Assembly (NCBI RefSeq): GCF_040807025.1
Contig: NC_090943.1
Span: 1,784,356-1,848,355, forward strand
Direction: 5' to 3'
DNA: 64,000 nt
Source: Struthio camelus
Lineage: Eukaryota; Chordata; Aves; Struthioniformes; Struthionidae
A program made the position numbers and the translations under genes. Shown piece by piece: positions 1 through 10,700 of the stretch. Numbering within the stretch: position 1 is the first letter of the stretch; each line of letters opens with the position of its first letter. Below the pieces are notes generated by a model. The model did no database searches and was not told the origin of the DNA. It saw nothing but the letters and a program-made list of their open reading frames with translations.

Positions 1-91
1 CGTGAAACACAAAACCAAGGAGTACATTAAGAAATACATGCAGAAATTTGGGGCCATCTACAAACCCAAAGAGGACACGGACTTGGAATGA
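1..91 (+). CDS. SETD2: SETD2 C-terminus (last coding exon, partial)
   Basis: Reading from base 2, 29 codons run to a TGA at 89-91. The peptide contains KEYIKKYMQKFGAIYKPKED, which I recognise as the extreme C-terminus of the histone H3 lysine-36 trimethyltransferase SETD2, the tail of the SRI domain that binds phosphorylated RNA polymerase II CTD. Only the end of the last exon is inside the window; the catalytic SET domain lies to the left. The gene converges on NRADD, with about 1.06 kb between the two stop codons. Identification rests on recalled similarity to the vertebrate C-terminus (mammals have AVYKPKEDTELE at this point) and on synteny with NBEAL2 and CCDC12. Confidence 0.87.
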   Translation, partial: VKHKTKEYIKKYMQKFGAIYKPKEDTDLE

Positions 92-805
92 CCTCGGCCA
101 CTAACTTTTTTTGGGGTGCGAATCGGGCCCGGCTGGGAGCCGCCGGGGGCCAATCCTGCCCCGCTCCCCAGCCTCGCAGCTGGCCGGCTCTGCTGGGACT
201 CTCGCTTTAGACACCAACCTGTGAATTTTTACCGAAAGCGAGCTATTTCCCCCCAAGAAGTGAAGCGGGGCGGGGGGGGGGGTTGGAGAAACGCGCGGCG
301 GGGAGCCGCGTCCCCGCTCGCGGGCGAACCTGGGTGCCCACTCCGGCGGTGCTGTTCGGCGCGCGCGCCTCTCGCGTCACCGAGATCTGTATTATATTTT
401 AACGTATATGTGAATATATTGATAATTTTTTTTTTGTTTCGTTTTGGTTTTTTTTGGGGGGGGGGGGGTTTTTTTTTTTGGTTGGTTGGTTTGTTTTTTC
501 CCGCCTGCCCCCTCCGCTTTTAGCCCAACACGTGCCGATGTCACGGGAACACTTTGTAAGGATAGTTTCGGTTTTTCTGGGTTTTTTTTTTGTTTCGTTT
601 TTGTTTCGTTCCGCGAGGTTTAATCTGTTATCATGTAAATATTCAGGAGCGGGCCACCTCGGCATTGCCGGCAGGCCTCGTGCTATGTTGATAAGATTGA
701 TTTTACTGCTTAAATCATTTTACTTTATCCAATTTTTACTGAACTTTTTATGTAAAAAAGAAAAAAAAATTTAGAAAAAAAAAATAAAATGAAATCCAAG
801 ACCGT
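92..805 (+). other. SETD2: SETD2 3'UTR
   Basis: Noncoding sequence after the SETD2 stop. It holds a G12 tract followed by T11 near 456-480 and an AT-rich end (about 690-790) whose style fits a conserved vertebrate 3'UTR tail. No ORF with recognisable content. The end is inferred from the AATAAA at 783-788; a second AATAAA at 1058-1063 could serve a longer form. Confidence 0.6.
783..788 (+). terminator. Candidate SETD2 poly(A) signal
   Basis: AATAAA in an A-rich stretch about 690 bp after the SETD2 stop. A second AATAAA lies at 1058-1063. The flanking oligo-A makes the exact cleavage site uncertain. Confidence 0.5.
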
Positions 806-1147
806 AGGCGGCCTGCGAAGCGCTTCGGCACGGCGGGAGGGTGCCGGGGAAGGGGCGGCGGGGGACAGCCGGGTCGCGCCCGGCGCCGTGTCCCTCGACG
901 TCCCCTCGTCCGCGCCGGCCCCGAAGCTCCTGCTGGCGCCTCGACGGAGAACGCGCCAACTCGTGACGCTGGTGCGCCCAAAAATCCACCCTCCCTCCCC
1001 ACCCCCCTCAAATCCACCCCCCCCAAAACAGCCGGTGCGGGTTAAAAAAATAATAATAATAAAAACCCGACCTCCCCCCCCCCCACCTCCCCCTCCCCAA
1101 ACCCTCCTAAAAAAGTACAAAACGGGCGTTAAAACCGGAGGCGGCGC

Positions 1148-4100
1148 TCAGACGAGGGAGCTGGCGTCGGCGGGGGCGGCCAGGCGCTCGGCCGCGTCCG
1201 GCCGGCCGATGGCGGCCAGCGCCTGGGCCAGCGCCTCCACGGTGGCGCCCTCGGCGGCCGCCCAGGTGGCGAGCAGGGTGCGGGCGGGCGCCTGGCCCCG
1301 GGCGAAGGTGCCCACGGCCTCGTCCTCGTAGCCCAGGCGGGCGGCCAACGCGCGCCAGTCGCCGCCGCTCTCCAGCAGCCGCTCGAGCTCCTCGCGCCGC
1401 GCAGCCGGCACCGCGCCGTACAGCCGCCCCTCGGGTCGGGGTGCTGCCGGGGGGGGGGGCACGCGGGTGCTCGTGGGACGGGTGCTCGGCGCCATCCGGG
1501 GCTCCCCAGGTCATGGGTGCTCCCCAACCCCTTCCAGATGCTCCCCAGGTCATGGGTGCTCCCAGGGATGTGGGTGTTCCCCAAACCCATCTAGCTTCTT
1601 CCCAGGACATGGGTGCTCCCAGGGATGTGGGTGTTCCCCAAACCCATCTAGCTTCTCCCCAGGTCATGGGTGCTCCCAGGGACGTGGGTGTTCCTCAACC
1701 CCATCTAGCTTCTCCCCAGGACATGGGTGCTCCCAGGGATGTGGGTGTTCCCCAAACCCATCTAGCTTCTTCCCAGGACATGGGTGCTCCCAGGGATGTG
1801 GGTGCTCCCCAACCCCATCTAGCTTCTTCCCAGGACATGGGTGCTCCCAGGGATGTGGGTGTTCCCCAGGGACGTGGGTGCTCCCCAACCCCATCTAGCT
1901 TCTTCCCAGGACATGGGTGCTCCCAGGGATGTGGGTGTTCCCCAACCCCTTCCAGATGTTCCCCAAGACATGGGTGCTCCCAGGGATGTGGGTGTTCCCC
2001 AGGGACGTGGGTGTTCCCCAACCCCATCTAGCTTCTCCCCAGGACATGGGTGCTCCCAGGGATGTGGGTGTTCCCCAACCCCATCCAGATGCTCCCTAGG
2101 ACATGGGTGCTCCCAGGGATGTGGGTGTTCCCCAAACCCATCTAGCTTCTTCCCAGGACATGGGTGCTCCCAGGGATGTGGGTGCTCCCCAACCCCATCT
2201 AGCTTCTTCCCAGGACATGGGTGCTCCCAGGGATGTGGGTGTTCCCCAGGGACGTGGGTGTTCCCCAACCCCATCTAGCTTCTCCCCAGGACATGGGTGC
2301 TCCCAGGGACGTGGGTGTTCCCCAAACCCATCTAGCTTCTCCCCAGGACATGGGTGCTCCCAGGGATGTGGCTGCTCCCCAACCCCTTCCAGATGTTCCC
2401 CAAGACATGGGTGCTCCCAGGGATGTGGGTGTTCCCCAGGGACGTGGGTGTTCCCCAACCCCATCTAGCTTCTCCCCAGGACATGGGTGCTCCCAGGGAT
2501 GTGGGTGTTCCCCAACCCCATCTAGCTTCTCCCCAGATCATGGGTGCTCCCAGGGACGTGGGTGCTCCCCAACCCCATCTAGCTTCTCCCCAGGACATGG
2601 GTGCTCCCAGGGATGTGGGTGTTCCCCAACCCCTTCCAGATGTTCCCCAAGACATGGGTGCTCCCAGGGATGTGGGTGTTCCCCAGGGACGTGGGTGTTC
2701 CCCAACCCCATCTAGCTTCTCCCCAGGACATGGGTGCTCCCAGGGATGTGGGTGTTCCCCAACCCCATCTAGCTTCTCCCCAGGACATGGGTGCTCCCAG
2801 GGACGTGGGTGCTCCCCAACCCCATCTAGCTTCTCCCCAGGACATGGGTGCTCCCAGGGATGTGGGTGTTCCCCAACCCCTTCCAGATGTTCCCCAAGAC
2901 ATGGGTGCTCCCAGGGATGTGGGTGTTCCCCAGGGACGTGGGTGCTCCCCAACCCCATCTAGCTTCTCCCCAGGTCATGGGTGCTCCCAGGGATGTGGGT
3001 GCTCCCCAACCCCATCTAGCTTCTCCCCAGGTCATGGGTGCTCCCAGGGACGTGGGTGTTCCCCAACCCCATCTAGCTTCTCCCCAGATCATGGGTGCTC
3101 CCAGGGACGTGGGTGCTCCCCAACCCCATCTAGCTTCTCCCCAGGACATGGGTGCTCCCAGGGACGTGGGTGTTCCCCAACCCCATCTAGCTTCTCCCCA
3201 GATCATGGGTGCTCCCAGGGACGTGGGTGCTCCCCAACCCCATCTAGCTTCTCCCCAGGACATGGGTGCTCCCAGGGATGTGGGTGTTCCCCAACCCCTT
3301 CCAGATGCTCCCCAGGACATGGGTGCTCCCAGGGACGTGGGTGTTCCCCCGGTCATGGGTGTCCCCAACCCCATCCAGCTGTTCCCCTGGATATGGGTAC
3401 TCCTGGGACATGGGTGCTCCTCAACCCTGTTCACATGCTCCCCAGGACACAGGTACCCCCAACCCCATCCAGCTGCTCCCTAGGAACATGGTTGCACCCC
3501 CCCCACCCCGAAACGGGTGCCGGAGCAAAGGCTCACCCTTGCTGAGCTGGTGGGGCTCCTGCAGGCTGTGGGTGTCGAGGAAGACGCCGCTGTCACTGTG
3601 CAGCTTCTCGCCCTCGGGCACCGCCGTGCCCAGCTCCCCGGCCCGCGCTTTGGCCAACTGCTGCTTCTGCTTGCAGGTGTGCCAGCTGCGGGGACAGCGC
3701 CGTCCGTCACCCGCGCCGCCCCCCTGCCCGGACACCTGGGTCCCGTGCGCCCCGTTGGCGTGCACCTACCACTTGAAGGCCACGTAGGCCAGCAGCCCCA
3801 CCACCACGGCGGCCAAGATGGAGCAGTAGACGGGGATGATGTTCTTGCCGGCGTCCTCGGGCGCCGGCGGCCCAAAGTCGGCGCCGGCGGCCGAGGCGTT
3901 GGGCGCCGCGCTGCCCTCGCCGGGTGCCGCCGCTTCGCCCGGCTGCCCCTCGACGCGCTTGAGCATCGGCAGGTCCTTCTCTGCGCGGAGGCGGCCGGCG
4001 CCGTTGAGGGCGGCCGCCCGTGCCTCAGTTTCCCCCCCCCCCACTCCTCCCCTTGCCGCCCGCGCTTACCCATGCAGAGGGTGTCGGAGCGGGGGCCGCA

Positions 4101-5257
4101 GGCGCGCAGCATCACCTCGCCGGCGGCGCAGCCCGGCTGGCAGGGTCGGCACCGCTCCGCTGCGCTGCTCACCGCCGAGAAGGTCCGGTCTGCCGCGCGC
4201 GGCGTGGGGGAGACGGAGCGGGGAGAGGGCTGAGCCGCAGCGGTTTGGGGGTCGGGTGGCGGTGGTGATGGGGGGGGGTTGTATTTATTTTTGTTAAGGG
4301 GAGGGGGGGAAGCGTTTAGGCACTCACTCTCGCGGCAGGGCTCGCACTGCGTGTCGGCGAGGCCGCAGGGCACGGCCACGCCGAAGCCCGGCGGGCAGGC
4401 GGCGCAGCACCGGCCGGCCGCCGTGTACGAGCCGCTCGCGCACTCCCGGCCGCGCGCCGGCACCTGCGGGAGGGGGCGAGACAGAGCCGGGGGGGTCGGG
4501 GAAGGTGGGCCGAAGGGGAAACCGAGGCAGCGGCGGCGGGGAGGGAGGGCGAGAGCTGCCGACGGCGAGGCGTCGCGTCGAGAGGGCCGGCGGCGCGCCC
4601 GGGGCGGCGCGAGCACGCGCGTGCCGCCGGGGCAGGCGAGAAAAGACGGGATTAACAAAAATCTTTAAAAAAAAATAATTTTTAAAAATATTTTTAAAAA
4701 TTTCAAAAGTTTACATTTTTTAAAATAATAATAAAAAAATTTAAACATTTTAAAAAGTAAAAATTTAAAAAGTTTTAAAAATAAAAGTTAAAAAATTACA
4801 CCCCCCCCCTCCCCCCCCCCCCCCCCCAAAATCGCCTTGCGTGTGTCTCGCCCTCCGCCTTCGAGGATGCCGAAGGAGCCAAGGGCGCCGGCGGGGAGAA
4901 AGGCGGCTTTTAGACGGCCTGACCGCAGAATTGCCGAGAACCGGCTGCATAAAAATGTTAATTCCAGCCCGGGGGGGAAAAAAAAAAAGAAAAAAGGAAA
5001 GAAAAAAATGTGTTCCACATTAATCCCGACGCGAAACTCCGCCGCCGAGAACGGCAGGGGCGGGATTTGCCCCCGCCGCCGCCGGGCGACACCGCGGCGC
5101 TCCCCCCCCCCCCCCCCCCAAAAAACAGCCCCCCTCGGGGGGGGGCAGGTGGGGTTTGGTCCCCCCCTCCCCCCCGCTCTCAGCCCGCACTGACCTGCGC
5201 GGGGCAGAGCTGCAGCACGACGAGGAGGCAGAGCGGAGCCCGGCACCGCGGCCGCAT
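1148..5257 (-). CDS. NRADD: NRADD/NRH1, p75NTR-like death-domain receptor
   Basis: Six exons join in phase: 5195-5257, 4328-4463, 4070-4189, 3770-3980, 3537-3685, 1148-1443 (975 nt, 324 aa, all GT-AG). Exon 1 is a signal peptide (MRPRCRAPLCLLVVLQLCPA). Exon 2 matches p75 CRD1 (SYTAAGRCCAACPPGFGV). Exon 3 matches CRD2 (RTFSAVSSAAERCRPCQPGC). A short stalk with one NAS sequon (N134) leads to a transmembrane helix at about 154-175 (NIIPVYCSILAAVVVGLLAY), nearly identical to p75 and keeping its membrane Cys. The juxtamembrane EGEKLHSDSG block and a death domain (about 232-315) follow. The C-terminus SSLV fits a class I PDZ ligand. CRD3 and CRD4 are absent. This is a plasma-membrane neurotrophin-receptor relative; as I recall, the human copy is a pseudogene. 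No AATAAA was found close downstream. Confidence 0.9.
1500..3480. repeat. 57-bp minisatellite in NRADD intron 5
   Basis: About 35 head-to-tail copies of a 57 bp unit reading CATGGGTGCTCCCAGGGATG, then TGGGTGTTCCCCAACCCC, then ATCTAGCTTCTCCCCAGGA. Some units carry an extra short CCCAGGGACGTGGGTGTTCC module or a CCTTCCAGATG variant in place of CATCTAGC. The array fills nearly all of the 2.1 kb intron (1444-3536) between the juxtamembrane and death-domain exons. Because 57 is a multiple of three, long open frames run through it on both strands; these are artefacts. Confidence 0.95.
4655..4827. repeat. AT-only island followed by poly-C in NRADD intron 1
   Basis: About 145 bp of almost pure A/T (runs of A and T with TTTAAAAA-type motifs) at 4655-4800, then about 27 nearly pure C bases. 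It sits in a GC-rich intron (4464-5194) between the signal-peptide exon and CRD1. No gene content. The rest of the intron is CpG-rich with short poly-C and poly-A runs. Confidence 0.85.
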
Positions 5258-5347
5258 CTCGGTACCGGCACCGGCACCGCGGCCGGCACCGGGACGCGAA
5301 CCCGCGGCGCCGCCTCGCCTGCGCGGAGCGCTCGGTGACGCCCCCGG

Positions 5348-5840
5348 GTGCGGCGCCGCTCCGTCCCGCTCGGCTCCGCTCGGCTCCGCTCGGCCCGGTT
5401 CGGCTCCGCTCGGCCCGGTTCGGCTCCGCTCGGTCCGTTCGGCTCCGCTCGGCTCCGCTCGGCCCGGTTCGGCTCCGCTCGACTCCACTCGGCCCGGTTC
5501 GGCTCCGCTCGACTCCGCTCGGTCCGGTTCGGCTCCGCTCGGTCCGGTTCGGCTCCGCTCGACTCCGCTCGGCCCGGTTCGGCTCCGCTCAGCCCCGTTC
5601 GGCACCGCTCGGCACCGCTCGGTCCGGTTCGGCTCCGCTCGGCTCCGCTCTTCTCCACTCGGCCCTGTTCGGCTCCGCTCGGTCCCCTCGTCCCGGTTCG
5701 GCTCGGCTCGGTTCGGCCCCGCTCCGCTCCGCTCCTCTCCTCTCGGCCCGGTTCGGCTCCGCTCGGCCCCGCTCCGCTCCTCTCCTCTCCTCTCGGCCCG
5801 GTTCGGCTCCGCTCGGCTCGGCCCCGGCCCCGGGCGCGGC
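5348..5840. repeat. TCGGC/TCGGT pentamer array upstream of NRADD
   Basis: A dense array built from CGGCTCCGCT, CGGCCCGGTT and CGACTCCGCT modules, beginning about 90 bp upstream of the NRADD start codon. Every few bases holds a CpG. It lies where the NRADD 5'UTR or proximal promoter must be. ORFs across it (RLRSAPLGPV-type) are low-complexity shadows. Confidence 0.9.
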
Positions 5841-5854
5841 TCGCTCCGGGCCCG

Positions 5855-5935
5855 GGAAGGGGCGGGGCGCCGCCACCATTGGCTGCGGGTGGCGAGGCGG
5901 GGGCGGGGCTTGTCTTGGCCCCGCCCCCCTCGGCG
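5855..5935. promoter_or_regulatory. Promoter-like core: GC boxes and ATTGG
   Basis: An island of non-array sequence between two arrays. GC boxes lie at 5859-5868 (GGGGCGGGGC), about 5899-5909 and about 5919-5929 (CCCCGCCCCCC), with an inverted CCAAT box (ATTGG) at 5878-5882. No TATA box is seen. It is the best candidate for the NRADD promoter; if so, the array at 5348-5840 would be transcribed as 5'UTR. Inference from motifs only. Confidence 0.45.
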
Positions 5936-7200
5936 CCTCGGCTCGGCTCGGTTCGGTTCGGTTCGGGTGGGTCAGTTCGGTCCCGGCCGGGCTGATTTGG
6001 TTCACACCGGATCGGATCGAGCGGCAGCGGGTTGGTTCGGTTCGGTGCGGATCGGGTCGGTTCAGCTCACACCGGCCCGGTTCGGATCGCCTGGATCCGT
6101 TCGGTTCAGACCGGATGGAATCAGTTCCGTTCGGTTCCGTTCGGATCGGATCGGTTCAGTTTGCATCGGTTCAGACGGGACCAGTTCAATGTGATCCAGA
6201 GCGGGCCAGTTCAGGACCGTTCCCGCCAGACTGGTACCGTTCGGGTCAGATCGGTCTGGATCAGATCGGTTCGGTTCGGTTCACACTGGGTCAGTGCAGA
6301 TTGGTCCAGATCGGTTCCGTTCGGTTCCAGCCGGCTCAGATCGGTGGGGGTCAGTTCAAATCCAACTGGTTCGGTTCGCTTCGGATCGGTCCCGATCAGA
6401 TCGGTTCCGTTCAGACGGGATCAGCTGGGAGCGGAGCAAAGCGCTCCAGTTTGGCTCGTACGGGATCGGACTGGGACGATTCGCAGCGGTTCGGTTCAGA
6501 TCCGATCGGATCAGAGCAGTTTGCTTCCCGATCGGGTCCCTTCCGACCGGATTCGTTGAGCTCAGCTCAGATCGGAGAGTTTTGGGGTTCAGTCCGGTTC
6601 AGATCGGATCGCTTCAGGTCAGATCAGGGTCAGTTTGGGCCGCTTCGGATCGGATCGGATCCGGTCAGATTCCAGCCCGATCCGTTCAGGTCGGGTCAGA
6701 CCGGTTCAGTTTGGCTCCAGCCAGTTCAGTTTGGGTCGAATTCGCCGCAGTTCGGTTCACGTCGGCTCGGATCCGCATCCGGATCGCTTCGGATCGCATC
6801 AGTTCGGACGGGATGCCGTCGGCTCCGATCGGACCGGCTCGATTCGGGTCGCTTCGGATCAGATCAGTTTGGACAGGATGCCGTCGGCTCCGATCGGACC
6901 GGATCGATTCAGATCACTTCGGATCGGATCAGTTCGGAGGACGGGATGCCGTCGGCTCTGATCGGACCGGATCGATTCGGATCACTTCGGATCGCATCAG
7001 TTCAGACGGGATGCCGTCGGCTCTGATCGGACCGGATCGATTCGGGTCGCTTCGGATCGGATCAGTTCGGAGGACGGGATGCCGTCGGCTCCGATCGAAC
7101 CGGATCGATTCGGATCGCTTCGGATCGCATCAGTTCGGACGGGATGCCGTCTGATCGGACCGGATCCGCGTCCGGATCGCCTCGGTTCGGACCGGATCCC
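5936..7200. repeat. TCGGATC/TCGGTTC degenerate satellite, 66-68 bp subarray
   Basis: CpG-dense sequence of TCGGT, GGATCGGATC and CAGTTCGG words fills the NRADD-DSD spacer. It is poorly ordered at 5936-6800. From about 6810 it becomes six near-identical 66-68 bp units, each containing GGGATGCCGTCGGCTC (starts near 6811, 6877, 6943, 7009, 7078, 7142). The gradient from degenerate to homogenised suggests recent expansion at the right end. Confidence 0.9.
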
Positions 7201-7640
7201 TTTGCTGGGGTGGATCTTGGCCAGTTGGGATGAAAGGGGGGGGGAGGGGGGGGATCCGACCCGATCCGATGGGAGCGGGACAACGCTCCCCCGGCCGGAG
7301 CCGCTGCGTTTTACGACCCCTCTTGCCGGAGCCCTTTCATGCTCCCCAGCTTTTGATTTCGCCGCCCTCCGGCCCCGTCCTCGCCATCCGCCTCGCCGCG
7401 GGGGCGCATCCGGAGCGGAGCCGCCGGCAGCATCCGGCCGCCCCGCCGTCCGTCCCCCCCCCGCCGCGACGGGCTGCAGCCTGCAAGGCTGGGACGTGGG
7501 GGTGCTGCCACCCCGCACCCTCCTGCTAGCGCCCACCCACCCCCACCCCGGCACTGGGCGACGCGCACCGGATCCCCGGGTTTTTTGTGCTAGACAAAAA
7601 ACCCCCACTTTTTGCCCCAAAGAGCCCACCGGAGCCTGGA
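7201..7640. other. Spacer between satellite and DSD 3' end
   Basis: GC-rich single-copy-looking sequence with poly-G and poly-C runs. No ORF, RNA gene or recognisable element seen. Confidence 0.5.
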
Positions 7641-7656
7641 AACGGGAAGCAGTGGC

Positions 7657-7662
7657 TTTATT
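7657..7662 (-). terminator. DSD poly(A) signal
   Basis: TTTATT on the + strand is AATAAA for the minus-strand D-serine dehydratase gene. It lies 65 bp beyond the TAG at 7727-7729, giving a very short 3'UTR that ends near 7640. Confidence 0.75.
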
Positions 7663-7726
7663 GCCCGGCGGCGCGGGTGCGAGGCACCGCCACTGCGTGG
7701 CTGGGACGGGCGCAGGCGCTTCGCTC

Positions 7727-10700
7727 CTACCAGCCGCGCACGGGGTGCCACAGGGCCACGACCTTGCCCTCCGCGTGCACGTAGTAGACGGGGTGCATGG
7801 CGGCGGTGGCGCAGGCCTGCGGGCGGCAGAGGTGGCGTCGTCGGTGCGGGGTGCGCGGCACGGGGTGCTGGACAGCGCGGGGTGCACGGCAGGGTGCACG
7901 GCACGATGCAGAGCAGGGTGCACGGCCCAGGGTGCATGGCACGGGGTACATGGTGGGGTGTCCGGCACGATGCACAGCAGGGTGCACAGCCTGGGGTGCA
8001 CAGCACGGTGCACAGCGCGGGGCGCATGGCACGGTGCACGACATGATGCATAGGAGGGTGCACAGCCCGGGATGCATGGTGTGGGGTGCACGGTGGGGTG
8101 CACGGCACAATGCACAGCAGGGTGCATGGCCTGGGGTGCATGGTGGGGTGCGCAGTGCGGGGTGCATGGTGGGGTGCCTGGCATGATGCACAGCACATTG
8201 CACAGCTCAGGGTGCGCAGGGCATGGTGCACAGCACGATGCACAGCAGGGTGCAAGGCCCAGGGTGCATGGCGCGGGGTGCATGGTAGGGTGCATGGCAT
8301 GATGCACAACGGGGTGCAAGGTGTGGGGTGCATGGCACGGGGTGCACAGCAGGGTGCACGGCCCAGGGTGCACGGCCCGGGGTGTGGGGTGCATGGTGGG
8401 GTGCACAGCACGGTGCAGAGCAGGGTGCATGGTGCAGGGTGCATGGTGGGGTGCACAGCACAGTGCAGAGCAGGGTGCATGGTCCGGGGTGCATGGTGGG
8501 GTGCACAGCACGGTGCAGAGCAGGGTGCATGGTGCGGGGTGCATGGTGGGGTGCACAGCACGGTACAGAGCAGGGTGCATGGTGCAGGGTGCATGGTGGG
8601 GTGCACAGCACGGTGCAGAGCAGGGTGCATGGTGCAGGGTGCATGGTGGGGTGCACAGCACAGTGCAGAGCAGGGTGCATGGTCCGGGGTGCATGGTGGG
8701 GTGCACAGCACGGTGCAGAGCAGGGTGCACAGTGCAGGGTGCATGGTGGGGTGCACAGCACGGTGCAGAGCAGGGTGCACAGTGCAGGGTGCATGGTGGA
8801 GGGCCTGGCACGATGCAGAGCAGGGTGCATGGCGTGGGGCGCACGGCGTGGGGTGCACGGTGGGATGCACAGCGCGGGGTGCAGGGTGCGTGCTGGGGTG
8901 CCCGGCACGCCGCACGGCAGGGCGCACGCCGCGCCGTGGGTGCCGGCCCCCCTACTCACGTGGAAGGGGATGAGCGCCAGCACGCTGCCCACGGGGAAGC
9001 GGCCGAAGTCGAGGGGGCCGGCAGCGGGCTCCAGCTGGCCGTGCTCCTGCGTCATGCCCACCACCCTGCCGACGGCACCCCGTTAGCGCCCCGCCGCCGC
9101 CCCCGCCGCCGCCGCCGCCGGTCCCCGCCACTCACCTGAGCTCGGGGTGGCCCTCGACGGCGGCGTAGCCCGTGGGCAGCTGGCCCTGGCCGTGGAGGCT
9201 CAGCGCCGTCCAGCCGCAGTCCACCAGCAGCTGGTTGCGGCGCGGGTAGTGGCCCACGACGCGGGTGAGGACGCGCAGCGCCACGTCCTCCGGCCGGCAG
9301 CAGCCCAGCAGCGTCTGCTGCAGGTCTTGGGGGGGGGACGGAGGGAGCGGGGTTGGGTGATGGGGGGACACACGCAACCCCCCTCCACCGCCAGCCCCCC
9401 GCTCACCGTAGAAGATGTAGTTGCCCGGGTGCAGCTCGGTGAGCTCGCCCATCTCCGGCACGGGGTGGCTGCAGGACGGCGTGGAGCCGATGCTGGCTTG
9501 GGGACAGGGCACGCCGGCCTGTCGCAACCTGCGGGTGACACGAGACCCCCCCCACCGGGCATCGCGCCCAGGAAATGCTGCTGGGCACGGGTGGGGGCAC
9601 CCCGCCCCGCGGCTGCGAGGGATGCAGGGTTGGGGGGCTGCTCTGCACCCGCGAGGTCCTGGGCTCCCCGAGGCAGAGCATGGGAATGGCTGGGGTCAGG
9701 GTGCAGGAACCGCTGGGTTTGGGGTGCGGGAACCACCAGGTTCGGGGTACGGGAACCACCAGGGTTGGGGTGCAGGAACCACCAGGGTTGGGGTGCGGGA
9801 ACTTCCGGGGTCAGACTGCAGGAACCACCAGGGTTGGGGTGTGGGAACCACCAGGTTCGGGGTACGGGAACCACCGGGGTTGGGGTGTGGGAACCACCAG
9901 GGTTGGGGTACAGGAACCACCAGGGTTGGGGTGTGGGTAGCACCAGGTTCAGGGTGCAGGAACCACCAGGGTTGGGGTGCAGGAACCACCAGGTTTGGGG
10001 TGCGGGAACCACCAGGGTTGGGGTGTGGGAGCTGCTGGGGTTGGGGTGCAGGAACCACCAGGGTTGGGGTGTGGGAACCACCAGGGTTGGGGTGCAGGAA
10101 CCACCAGGGTTGGTGTGTGGGAACCACCAGGTTCAGGGTGCAGGAACCACCAGGTTTGGGGTGCGGGAACCACCAGGGTTGGTGTGTGGGAACCGCCAGG
10201 GTTGGGGTGTGGGAACTGCTGGGGTCAGGATATGGGAACCACTGAGGTCGAGGTGCGGGAGCCACCAAGGCCAGGGCACAGGAACCACCAGGGTTGGGGG
10301 ACCCTGCTGCATCGGTTTGGCCACAAGGACCTGGGTTTGGGGGCCGTTCTGCACCCACGGGGTCCTGGTCTCCCCGAGGCGGAGCGTGGGAACTGCTGGG
10401 GTCGGGGTGCGGGAAGTGCCGGGGTCGGGGGCGCGGGAACCGCTGGGCTTGGGGCGCGGGAACCGCCAGGGTCAGGGGACCCTGCTGCATCGGCTTGGCC
10501 CCAAGGACCTGGGACGGGGTCCTGGTACCCCAGCAACAGGGTGCGGGACTGGCCGGGGTTCGGGGCGCGGGAACGACCGAGGTTCGGGGCGCCGGAACAG
10601 CCGGGGGTTCGGGACGTGGGACCAGCCGGGGTTTGGGGGGGCCGTACCCCCCCCCCAGCATGGCCGCCGAGCCTGGCGAGCGCGCAGCCGAGCCGGCCGG

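Noticed and set aside
1041-1063. Poly(A) signal for NRADD
   Set aside because: The AATAAA here is on the + strand, so it cannot serve the minus-strand NRADD. No canonical minus-strand signal was found nearby.
1441-3545. Multiple GCSQGCGCSPTPSS or WGTPTSLGAPMS proteins resembling silk or keratin-like repeats
   Set aside because: The 57-bp unit is a multiple of three, so frames stay open. The array lies between well-supported NRADD exons 5 and 6 as an intron.
5335-7154. ORFs of 563 and 286 aa (RLRSAPLGPV, RFGSDRIGS repeats)
   Set aside because: Shadow translations of the TCGG arrays; no start context, domain or splice structure.
7590-9139. Cys/His-rich ORFs ([23 protein letters not shown]) looking like zinc-finger or metallothionein-like proteins
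   Set aside because: Translations of the GGTGCA-rich 50-bp minisatellite in DSD intron 6; regularity follows the DNA repeat, not protein spacing.
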